Assembly (NCBI GenBank): GCA_038247995.1
Contig: JBBRUG010000096.1
Coordinates: forward strand, 1-17,681
Length of the DNA: 17,681 nt
Reading direction: 5' to 3'
Source of the DNA: JBBRUG01 sp038247995
Lineage (GTDB): Bacteria > Chloroflexota > Chloroflexia > Chloroflexales > Chloroflexaceae
How positions within the stretch are numbered: the first letter of the stretch is position 1; every line of letters begins with the position of its first letter. A program made the translations under genes and the position numbers. The notes under the pieces were generated by a model. That model worked only from the letters and a program-made list of their open reading frames with translations. It had not been told where the DNA came from and made no database searches. Shown in pieces: positions 11,688-17,681 of the stretch.

Positions 11688-14318
11688 TTAGTCTGCCGCC
11701 GCAAATGCCGGTTCAGGTTCGGCAATCCGCAACAGAATGGTGAAGAGCGTACCCTGGCCGGTCTCGCTTTGCACGCTGATTGCGCCGCCCTGGCGTTCAA
11801 CCAGGTCGCGCACCAACACCAGCCCTAAGCCCAGCCCGCGCTGCGCTTCATTGAGGCTGTCAACGCGGCGGCGTAACCGCTTGAACAGGTGCGGCAGTTG
11901 TTCCGGTGGAATGCCTGGGCCGAAGTCGCGCACGCCCAGCGCGACGCCGCGCCCATGCCGCCGGGCGAGTAAGCGGATCGGCGCGCCGGCACCATATTTG
12001 ATCGCATTGTCGACGAGTTGCTGCACGGCAAAGCGCAACATGCGTATATCGGCGTGCACCAACGGCAGATCGGGCTCAATCTCGATCCGCAGCGCAACGT
12101 CGGCGGCTGCGGCTGTTTCGCGCAGCGGCTCGATCGCCAGATCGATGATCGTCGTTAACCCAGTCGGCTGAAGATCGAGTTCCAGAGTGCCCATCTCGAT
12201 CCCGGCCACCAGTACCGCCTTCTCGATCAGAGCGCTCATGGCCTGGCTCTGGCGCAGCGCCGTCGCCGTCAGTTCTTGCTGCAACGGCGTGAGCGATCCG
12301 CCGATCCCTTTACCGAGCATGTCGGCGGCGGAGTAGATGGCGGTAAGCGGCGTGCGCAACTCGTGCGAGATCAGCGCGATCAGATCGGTTTTGGCGCGAT
12401 CAAGCGCCGCCGCCGCGCTAATATCGTGCAGCACGATCACCTCACCGCCGGCTTGCGAGGTCAGGCCGGGAATCGCGGCAAAGCTCGCCGCAAGCGTGCG
12501 CCCGGCGCAACTGTACTGCGTTGCGAGATGCGCGCCGGCCCGTTGGAATGCGGCCGCGTCGGTTATGGCCATTAGCGGCAAGTTGTTGAAGTGGTAGTTG
12601 CGCTGCTGCCAGTCGTTCACACCAAGCAGCGCTTCGGCCGCCGGGTTCATCAGCACTACATTGCGCCGGTCATCGCAAACCAACACGCCGTCGGCGATGC
12701 TCTGCAAAATTGCCGTGCGCCGCTGCACCTCGGTCTGCACCTCGCGATACAACTGCACATTGTTCAATGCCGAAGCAGCCATACCGCCGATCGCGGCCAG
12801 CGGCGCCAGCGCACTACTTACAAAGGCGCCGCGTTCGCTGTGCAACAACAGCAGCAGGCCAATCAGCCGGCCCTGGACGCTCAACGCCACATAGGCCACC
12901 TCGGCGTAGCCAAGCGGCAATTGCAGCACGCGCAGGCGGCGCGCGTCGGCGGGCGCCACGATCAAATGTTCAGCCCGGCGAGCCAGGGCCAGCACCGCCG
13001 CGCTATCGTTCAGCGGGTTCCAGGTGCGGCGCACAATCCGCTCGTCGCGACAGCCCTCAGCATAGAGCCGCCAGCCGTCGCCGGCTTCGAGCACAGCCAG
13101 GCTGATCGCGCCCGGCACGATCTGCTCGACGGCCTGGGCAGTCTGCTCCAGGATCGCCGCCGCCTGTGATTGCGCGCTCAAGTTGCGGCTCGTCGCGTAG
13201 AGATGCAGCAAACGCGCCGTCATCTGGTTGAATGCGCGCGACAGGACGCCAAGTTCATCGCGCGAGCGCAAACTGCTGCGGCGCTGAAGATCACCCTGGG
13301 CGACGGCGCGGGCGGTAAACACCAGTTCGCCGAGCGGGCGCGTGATCTGACGGGCAATCAGCGTGCCCACCGCCACCACAGCCGTCAGCAGCACCAGGCT
13401 GAGCGCCACAAGCGGCGTGCGTTGTTGCTCCCAGGTGCTCACAATAAAACTGCGCGGTAAACCCACGGCAAAAAAGCCATCCATCGTGCGCCGGATGCGC
13501 AGCGGACTGTACGCCAGTTGATAGTCGCGTCCGCTGAGAGTTGTCACATCCTGGATATGGCCGGGATCGGCTTCGCCGCGCGTAGCGAGCAATTGTTCCA
13601 GCGCGTCCAGTGGGATTGCGGGCACCACCACCTCGCCGGCGACGATCTGCGTGGTGGCAACGGCAACTCCACGCCCATCATAGAAGGTGGTGATACTGGC
13701 CTGGCTGCGGCTCTGGAGCGTTGTCAGCAGGTCGTTGAGCGGCATGCCGACCAGCGCGCCGCCCACGAGTTCCGCCTCATTGCGAATCGGCGCGATCGTC
13801 CAGAGGCGCTCGTCGCGAAAGGCCGAAAACTTATCGCCGAACTCATCGCTGCGCTCTTCGAGAATCTGGCGCACCAGCCACCAATCGGTGAGGTCGGACA
13901 GATCAAGGCGGACGGGCGGATCGGCGACGCCGGCGTTGGGGGCACGCTGCCATGCGAGCAACGGACGACCGGCGGGATCAAAAACCACCAGGCTTTGCAA
14001 GCCTACGTTGGCCCAGATCGGCCGGAGCAGCCGCTCCAGGCCCGCTGGATCACCATTGGCCAGCGCTTCGGCAACCCCATTGGTGAAGGCGATCGTGCGC
14101 AGTTCTTCCAGTTGGCGATCTTCAGTTGCGACGAGGCCGTCGCTCGTTACCTGGCCGGCTTCGATCAGGCGATTATCGAGGCGTTCCTGTAAACTGCCCG
14201 CCGTGAAACGCGCCGCCGTGAGGGTCACGACAACGGCAAGCAGACAGGCGAGCAACAGGTAGGGAAGCACAATCTTCGTGCTGATGCGCGCGGCAAAGAT
14301 GCGAGAGAGTAGACGCAT
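11688..14318 (-). CDS. Membrane sensor histidine kinase (sensor-HAMP-GAF-PAS-HisKA-HATPase)
   Basis: An 876-residue sensor kinase. Transmembrane helix 1 is at about 19-38, an extracytoplasmic sensing region of CACHE-like layout at about 40-300, and transmembrane helix 2 at about 303-325. A HAMP linker follows (ITRPLGELVFTARAVAQGD), then a GAF-like domain (about 375-530) and a PAS domain (about 535-635, ILQSIADGVLVCDD). The kinase core has the H-box SHELRTPLTAI with His652, the N-box QQLVDNAIKYG, the G1 box VRDFGPGIPPE and the G2 box GLGLGLVLV. All catalytic elements look intact. It should autophosphorylate on His652 and pass phosphate to a response regulator; the REC-HTH-REC protein two genes upstream is the obvious candidate. 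The signal is unknown. The start has no clear Shine-Dalgarno, so a downstream start is possible. Confidence 0.93.
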   Translation of the reverse strand: MRLLSRIFAARISTKIVLPYLLLACLLAVVVTLTAARFTAGSLQERLDNRLIEAGQVTSDGLVATEDRQLEELRTIAFTNGVAEALANGDPAGLERLLRPIWANVGLQSLVVFDPAGRPLLAWQRAPNAGVADPPVRLDLSDLTDWWLVRQILEERSDEFGDKFSAFRDERLWTIAPIRNEAELVGGALVGMPLNDLLTTLQSRSQASITTFYDGRGVAVATTQIVAGEVVVPAIPLDALEQLLATRGEADPGHIQDVTTLSGRDYQLAYSPLRIRRTMDGFFAVGLPRSFIVSTWEQQRTPLVALSLVLLTAVVAVGTLIARQITRPLGELVFTARAVAQGDLQRRSSLRSRDELGVLSRAFNQMTARLLHLYATSRNLSAQSQAAAILEQTAQAVEQIVPGAISLAVLEAGDGWRLYAEGCRDERIVRRTWNPLNDSAAVLALARRAEHLIVAPADARRLRVLQLPLGYAEVAYVALSVQGRLIGLLLLLHSERGAFVSSALAPLAAIGGMAASALNNVQLYREVQTEVQRRTAILQSIADGVLVCDDRRNVVLMNPAAEALLGVNDWQQRNYHFNNLPLMAITDAAAFQRAGAHLATQYSCAGRTLAASFAAIPGLTSQAGGEVIVLHDISAAAALDRAKTDLIALISHELRTPLTAIYSAADMLGKGIGGSLTPLQQELTATALRQSQAMSALIEKAVLVAGIEMGTLELDLQPTGLTTIIDLAIEPLRETAAAADVALRIEIEPDLPLVHADIRMLRFAVQQLVDNAIKYGAGAPIRLLARRHGRGVALGVRDFGPGIPPEQLPHLFKRLRRRVDSLNEAQRGLGLGLVLVRDLVERQGGAISVQSETGQGTLFTILLRIAEPEPAFAAAD

Positions 14319-14373
14319 AGCGCGATGAAACTGCCGTTAAAGAGCGGTTGACCCCGGTGTAGCATACCACGGG

Positions 14374-14385
14374 GCTTGCGCAAGC
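14374..14385. promoter_or_regulatory. 12-bp perfect palindrome upstream of the kinase gene
   Basis: GCTTGCGCAAGC is fully symmetric and lies about 56 bp before the kinase start, next to a CCCCG/CGGGG stem (about 14352-14374). It is a possible dimeric regulator site; no function is shown. Confidence 0.3.
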
Positions 14386-14473
14386 ATCTACGGGCGAATA
14401 GTCATCGCTGGGGAGGTTTACGGTCACGGGGCATACTGAGTAGGGACGGACTAGTACCGGTGGGAATGGATTC

Positions 14474-14507
14474 GGCTGGTGCGCGTTGCAAGCAGCGCGC
14501 ACCAGCC
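14474..14507 (-). terminator. 12-bp perfect stem-loop after the choice-of-anchor I gene
   Basis: GGCTGGTGCGCG (14474-14485) and CGCGCACCAGCC (14496-14507) are exact complements around a 10-base loop. The hairpin starts 7 bases past the minus-strand stop. The following minus-strand sequence is not T-rich, so termination strength is uncertain. Confidence 0.55.
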
Positions 14508-14514
14508 ACTGAGT

Positions 14515-16224
14515 CTACTCGGCGGCAGGCGCTGCGCTGATCACCGGCAGGTACAACTGATTTTCGGCAGCGATCTCATAGATCGCGACGGTGCCGCTCA
14601 CTTCGTACGCCACAATCAGCAGCGGTGTACGCGTGGGGCTTGCGGTGGCCGGCACAAAGATCAGGCCCTCAGGGCCGAGATCGCCCGCCTCTTGCCACTC
14701 CGGCGGATCGAGTTCATCATCGAGCGACTTGGTGAAGTCGCGGGTGTTGATGTACTGCACAAAGCTCGGCGCCGTCGGCTCGGTAACGTCGTAGACCATC
14801 ACGCCGCCGACGCGTTCCAGACCGATGAAGGCATAGGTGCGACTGTTGATCTTGCCCGTCACAACGCCTTCCGGCTCAGGGCCTTTGTTGTCGCTGCGCG
14901 AGTCCAGGTTGTTGTCGGTATTGCTGGCGTTGAAGAATTCGGGGTACGCCTCGGCAGTGATCTGCTCAAGCGCAGCGCCGCTATCGTAGACGAGTGCGCC
15001 GGTTGTGCCGTCCCAGATCGAGAACGAGCGCGCCCCAAAAGCGTACAACTCCTCGTACGTGCCATCGTCATTGGCGTCGCCAAGCGTATTGGTAACGTTC
15101 AGGCGCGCAAAGGCTGTGGTATCGGTGAAGATCGTGGTGTCCAGCGTAAGGCTTGAAACACGACTCTCTTCATTGAAGATATCGCCCTCGTCGGGGCCGT
15201 CGGGGATATCGTCCATCGGATAAACACGCGCATCACCTTCGTTGGCGGTCACCAGGTAGTTGGTGCCACTATAGACGTACGTTGCAATCGCATCGGGTTG
15301 GTACATGCCCAGGATCGGCTGCGGCGCAATATTGATCAGGGCGGTATTGCCCGGCCCATCGCGGTCGCTGGCGTCGAGGGCATTGGCGGGCAAGCTGTGA
15401 TCTTTGAAACCGAGCGCACCAATGGAGGTCACTTCAGCTGTTGCGATATCAATGATCGCCAGAGCGTTGTTCTCCTGGAGCGTGACGTAGGCTGTACCAC
15501 TGTTGGGGCTGATCGCGATATACTCCGGCTCAAGATCCTGCGCGACGCTGGCATTCGGGCCAAAAATGCGCACAGCGGCGGGCAGTTCGGCGGCGCGCGG
15601 GCCACCGACGTTAAAGTCGGTGAAACCGACCGTCGTCACGGTTGCGTCGGCGATTCCCGGTGTCAGGTCGATGATACTCACCGAACCCTCGGGGTCGATC
15701 GTGTAAAGGTCATTCGGCTCGCCCTCATTCGCCACCAGCACCTTCGTACCGTCGGGCGTGAAAGTAAGCATATCGGGCAGGGCGCCCACACTTACCTGGC
15801 CAAGTTCTGCGCCGGCAGTGTCGAAGAAAACCACGCTACCAGGATCGGTTTTCAGCAGCGCCTGAACGGCCACGGCCACGATCCCATTCTGAACAGCGAC
15901 ACTCTGGGCATCGGCGCCGTATGTGGGGCTAATTGCAATCGAACTGACCAGCGTCGGCGTGGTTGGTGTGGTAAGGCTGAGAATATCGACGCTCTTCGTC
16001 TGCCCATTCACCACAAACAGTTGCTGCGTGGCAGGGTCGTGAGCGACAATTTCGGCGGCGCTGGCACCAAGTTCGCGGGTTGGGGGGGCATAACGACCAA
16101 CCAGGCTAAGTTGAATTGCCGGTTCGTCCTGGGCGGGGGCGGGGGCGCTGCGCTGGGCAGCGGCGGGCAGAACAGCGAGCAGCAAGCCAACAACAACGAG
16201 CACCGTTAACAGACGTGCGCGCAT
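14515..16224 (-). CDS. Secreted choice-of-anchor I family protein (beta-propeller-like)
   Basis: A 569-residue exported protein. The signal peptide is clear: MRAR, a hydrophobic core (LLTVLVVVGLLLAVLP), then AAAQ near residues 20-25. The mature part has the repeated WD-like blades of the choice-of-anchor I family: EIVAHDPATQQLFVVNGQ, SVAVQNGIVAVAV, LPDMLTFTPDGTKVLVANEG, EGSVSIIDL, IFGPNASVAQDLEPEYIA, YVTLQENNALAIIDI and YLVTANEGDARVY. These proteins resemble the propeller part of some secreted phosphatase or esterase proteins, but their function is not established. The C terminus ends shortly after the last blade (NQLYLPVISAAPAAE) with no sorting signal. The ATG at 16224 has GGAG 8 bases upstream; the extension to 16263 would precede the signal peptide. 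It sits between a response regulator and a sensor kinase. Confidence 0.88.
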   Translation of the reverse strand: MRARLLTVLVVVGLLLAVLPAAAQRSAPAPAQDEPAIQLSLVGRYAPPTRELGASAAEIVAHDPATQQLFVVNGQTKSVDILSLTTPTTPTLVSSIAISPTYGADAQSVAVQNGIVAVAVQALLKTDPGSVVFFDTAGAELGQVSVGALPDMLTFTPDGTKVLVANEGEPNDLYTIDPEGSVSIIDLTPGIADATVTTVGFTDFNVGGPRAAELPAAVRIFGPNASVAQDLEPEYIAISPNSGTAYVTLQENNALAIIDIATAEVTSIGALGFKDHSLPANALDASDRDGPGNTALINIAPQPILGMYQPDAIATYVYSGTNYLVTANEGDARVYPMDDIPDGPDEGDIFNEESRVSSLTLDTTIFTDTTAFARLNVTNTLGDANDDGTYEELYAFGARSFSIWDGTTGALVYDSGAALEQITAEAYPEFFNASNTDNNLDSRSDNKGPEPEGVVTGKINSRTYAFIGLERVGGVMVYDVTEPTAPSFVQYINTRDFTKSLDDELDPPEWQEAGDLGPEGLIFVPATASPTRTPLLIVAYEVSGTVAIYEIAAENQLYLPVISAAPAAE

Positions 16225-16230
16225 ACACAA

Positions 16231-16259
16231 TGCTCCGTGAGCAAGGCACCACATGGTGC
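16231..16259 (-). promoter_or_regulatory. Leader hairpins around the choice-of-anchor I Shine-Dalgarno
   Basis: TGCTC CGT GAGCA (16231-16243) can fold with a 3-base loop. Read on the minus strand, it includes the GGAG ribosome-binding site of the gene at 16224. Three bases further upstream GCACCA CA TGGTGC (16246-16259) is a second inverted repeat with 6-bp arms. Together they could sequester the site or bind a regulator. This is inferred from sequence only. Confidence 0.35.
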
Positions 16260-16331
16260 ACAAGAATCCAAAGACCCGAGTTACCCACGCACTTTACTTT
16301 GCGTTAGTTAAGGTTCGATTAATTAACTGTT

Positions 16332-16386
16332 AAGTGCTGATGGTCAGTTTTGCGGCTTCGTCACAAAACTGACCATCAGCGCACTT
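16332..16386 (-). terminator. Long stem-loop overlapping the response regulator stop
   Basis: GCTGATGGTCAGTTTTG (16336-16352) is an exact inverted match of 16364-16380, a 17-bp perfect stem with an 11-base loop. Past a two-base bulge, AAGTGC/GCACTT extends it to 16332 and 16386. The outer arm therefore includes the first base of the TAA stop codon at 16386-16388. On the minus strand TTAACAGTTAATTAATC follows, AT-rich but without a T-run. It is probably a terminator separating the regulator from the secreted-protein gene. Confidence 0.65.
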
Positions 16387-17420
16387 TAGATCATCACATC
16401 GTCGATCAATTCACGCAGTGCAGCGGCATTCACGTCTTTCTTGTCGAGAAAAGCCACCGCACCGACATCAAGCGCCTGACGATGGAACTCACGGTCGGGG
16501 TAGGCGCTGAAGAGCACCAGCCGCGTGGTTGGGGCGAGGGCGTGCATCTCGCGAGCGCAGTCGATCCCGCTCTCGTCGCCGAGCACAACATCAACCAGGG
16601 CCAGGCGCGGAGCGCCACGACGCGTTTCGTGCAGGGCAACCTGCGTATTCTCGGCCTCGATAACATCGATCGTGGGGTAGGCGCGTTCAATCAGGCGCCG
16701 GAGTTGCGTCCGATAACGCGTATTATCGTCGACAAGCAGCAGGGTCGGGCGCCCGGCCTCACGAGTGGCAACTGCCGCGCCTTTGGCAACGCCCAGGAGC
16801 GCCGGATGCTGGCGAATATGGCTCACCGCTTCAAGGCGGCTCTGCACACCCAACTGCCGATAGAGCCGGGTCAGATGGTTCTCAATCGTTTTCACACTGA
16901 GGCCGGTACGACGGGCGATCGCCAGATTGTCGAGCCCTTCCTGCAAACAGGCCAACAACTCACGCTGCCGCTCAGTGAGGTTGACGGGTGTCGTATCGTG
17001 CAAATGCAATAACTTTTCCACGAGTGGGCTACAGATCCAGCGTTCGCCGGCCAGCACGCGCTGCACGGCCAGGCGCAGATCGGCGAGCGGCTGATCTTTC
17101 AAATGATAGCCATTCACACCGACGCCAAGCAAACCCTGCACATAAACATCATCGTCGTAGGCGCTGACGACCAGAATCTTGAGCTGTGGATAACGCGCCC
17201 GTACGCGGCCGATATCGCTGATCGGCTCGAAGTCGGGCATCGCCACATCGATCAGCAGACAGTCGGGGGTCAGCGTCTCCAGGGCGCTGAACAACGCGCC
17301 GCCATTGCCTACTTCCCCAACGATCTGGACATCAACCAGATCGGCTAGGGCATTGGCGATGCCGGCGCGCACAACGGCGTGATCATCAGCTAAAATCAGA
17401 CGAGCGTTGGTCATAGGCAT
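16386..17420 (-). CDS. Response regulator with REC-HTH(LuxR)-REC architecture
   Basis: A 344-residue regulator. The first receiver (residues 7-125) has the acidic pair Asp12-Asp13, phospho-acceptor Asp58 (LLIDVAMPD), Ser86 and Lys108. A NarL/FixJ-type helix-turn-helix follows (about 147-204: LTERQRELLACLQEGLDNLA, then GLSVKTIENHLTRLYRQLGV). After a short linker comes a second complete receiver (225-344) with Asp231-Asp232, Asp277 (LALVDVVLGDESG), Ser305 and Lys327. NarL-type regulators normally end at the HTH, so the extra C-terminal receiver is unusual. Both receivers look phosphorylatable. The likely partner is the kinase at 11688-14318. ATGs at 17420 and 17414 compete and neither has a Shine-Dalgarno. 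An extended -10 at 17421-17429 would place the transcript start near 17414, suggesting leaderless translation from that ATG. Confidence 0.93.
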   Translation of the reverse strand: MPMTNARLILADDHAVVRAGIANALADLVDVQIVGEVGNGGALFSALETLTPDCLLIDVAMPDFEPISDIGRVRARYPQLKILVVSAYDDDVYVQGLLGVGVNGYHLKDQPLADLRLAVQRVLAGERWICSPLVEKLLHLHDTTPVNLTERQRELLACLQEGLDNLAIARRTGLSVKTIENHLTRLYRQLGVQSRLEAVSHIRQHPALLGVAKGAAVATREAGRPTLLLVDDNTRYRTQLRRLIERAYPTIDVIEAENTQVALHETRRGAPRLALVDVVLGDESGIDCAREMHALAPTTRLVLFSAYPDREFHRQALDVGAVAFLDKKDVNAAALRELIDDVMI

Positions 17421-17429
17421 AGTCTAGCA
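17421..17429 (-). promoter_or_regulatory. Candidate extended -10 of the response regulator gene
   Basis: On the minus strand TGCTAGACT fits TGn plus a -10 hexamer (TAGACT, four of six consensus bases). It directly abuts the ATG at 17420, so transcription would start about at the second ATG, 17414. The -35 position falls in the rRNA terminator stem and has no consensus. Confidence 0.3.
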
Positions 17430-17488
17430 CAACACAAAAGCGCCGGGTGACGAGAAGCGAGTTTTACTCGTCTCATCACTCGGCGCTT
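17430..17488 (-). terminator. rRNA operon terminator
   Basis: The arms at about 17438-17461 and 17467-17488 form a stem of some 22 pairs with a wobble, a mismatch and a small bulge, closing on TTTTA. On the minus strand TTTTGTGTTG follows the stem (17430-17439). It lies 11 bp beyond the 5S 3' end and is a strong intrinsic terminator for the rRNA operon. Confidence 0.8.
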
Positions 17489-17498
17489 GCATTGGACA

Positions 17499-17612
17499 GG
17501 GTGCGCGGACCTACGTTCCCAGCAGTGAACCGCCAGTAGCATCGGCGCGGCGCTGTTTCACGACCCGGTTCGGGATGGGACGGGGTGGGACCAGCGCGCT
17601 CAACACACACCC
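17499..17612 (-). rRNA. rrf: 5S ribosomal RNA
   Basis: On the minus strand the core GGTCCCACCCCGTCCC, then CCCGAACCGGGTCGTGAAAC and GCGCCGATG, matches the conserved 5S loops B, C and E. Near the end are GGGAACGTAGGTC and CGCGCACCC. The 5' GGGTGTGTG pairs with the 3' CGCGCACCC as helix I (9 pairs, two of them G-U), fixing ends at about 17612 and 17499, or one to two bases longer. The size of 114-117 nt is normal. No 23S 3' end is recognisable in the 69 bases upstream, so the 23S gene, if present, lies beyond the window. Confidence 0.95.
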
Positions 17613-17681
17613 AGTGGGGAGGGTCCTACCCCTTGCAGGTGTAGGGTTTTTACAGGATCGCGTCCCAATGCGCTATTCCCC
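17613..17681 (-). other. Spacer upstream of 5S rRNA with a short stem
   Basis: This 69-bp stretch at the window edge is presumed 23S-5S spacer. It holds an imperfect hairpin, CCTACCCC (17625-17632) with GGTGTAGG (17638-17645). On the plus strand GTTTTT follows that stem, so it could also act as a terminator on that strand. In the rRNA transcript it is more likely a processing stem. Confidence 0.45.

Noticed and set aside
13518..14192. Plus-strand frame of 224 codons opposite the histidine kinase
   Set aside because: The minus-strand frame has a complete kinase domain set. The antisense frame shows no recognisable motif.
15298..16209. Plus-strand frame of 303 codons opposite the choice-of-anchor I gene
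   Set aside because: The opposite strand encodes a signal peptide and clear family motifs. This frame has none.
17613..17681. 3' end of 23S rRNA
   Set aside because: I see no conserved 23S terminal sequence here. It reads as spacer with a short stem, so 23S must lie beyond the window if present.

Overview
The window looks like ordinary chromosome from a GC-rich, probably filamentous member of the Chloroflexota (class Chloroflexia). This is inferred from gene content (choice-of-anchor I protein, DUF3352-like protein, Pro/Thr-rich protein with a cysteine-bearing Ig-like domain, GAF/PAS histidine kinase) and from short tandem repeats between genes. No taxonomic marker other than 5S rRNA is present, so the assignment is tentative. 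Eleven protein genes, a tRNA-Ser and a 5S rRNA lie on the minus strand; only the DUF3352-like gene and the FAD oxidoreductase gene are on the plus strand. No intergenic gap exceeds 300 bases.

Layout, left to right. Bases 1-233 are two arrays of 7-bp units. They abut a tetratricopeptide (TPR) protein (234-1586). Next are a Nudix-like/aminoglycoside-phosphotransferase-like kinase (1787-3190) and a molybdopterin-binding-domain protein (3396-4388), with more 7-bp arrays between them. A membrane-anchored DUF3352-like protein (4564-5391, plus) is followed by a heptamer-built hairpin and an 8-bp array that runs into the end of a small coiled-coil protein gene (5610-5909). A tRNA-Ser(CGA) gene (5976-6066) with its own extended -10 promoter and terminator follows, then a prohibitin-type SPFH protein (6152-7162). 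A polyprenyl-phosphate-type glycosyltransferase (7437-8465), whose stop codon lies inside another 8-bp array, is divergent from an FAD-dependent oxidoreductase (8634-10013, plus). That gene converges on a Pro/Thr-rich surface protein (10035-11633). Upstream of it on the same strand are a multidomain sensor histidine kinase (11688-14318), a secreted choice-of-anchor I beta-propeller-like protein (14515-16224) and a REC-HTH-REC response regulator (16386-17420). The window closes with the end of an rRNA operon: a long terminator and 5S rRNA (17499-17612).

The right half forms a minus-strand run of regulator, secreted protein, sensor kinase and surface protein. The kinase and regulator are plausible partners, and the two exported proteins plausible targets, but hairpins separate every pair, so this may not be one transcript.

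The most unusual signal is the set of short tandem repeats. They are 7-bp or 8-bp units of several unrelated sequences, mostly phase-perfect. They sit at, next to, or inside the 3' ends of four minus-strand genes, and in two genes they supply the last codons and the stop. A second pattern is that both stable-RNA terminators are followed within about 20 nt by a protein gene start, leaving little room for an independent promoter.
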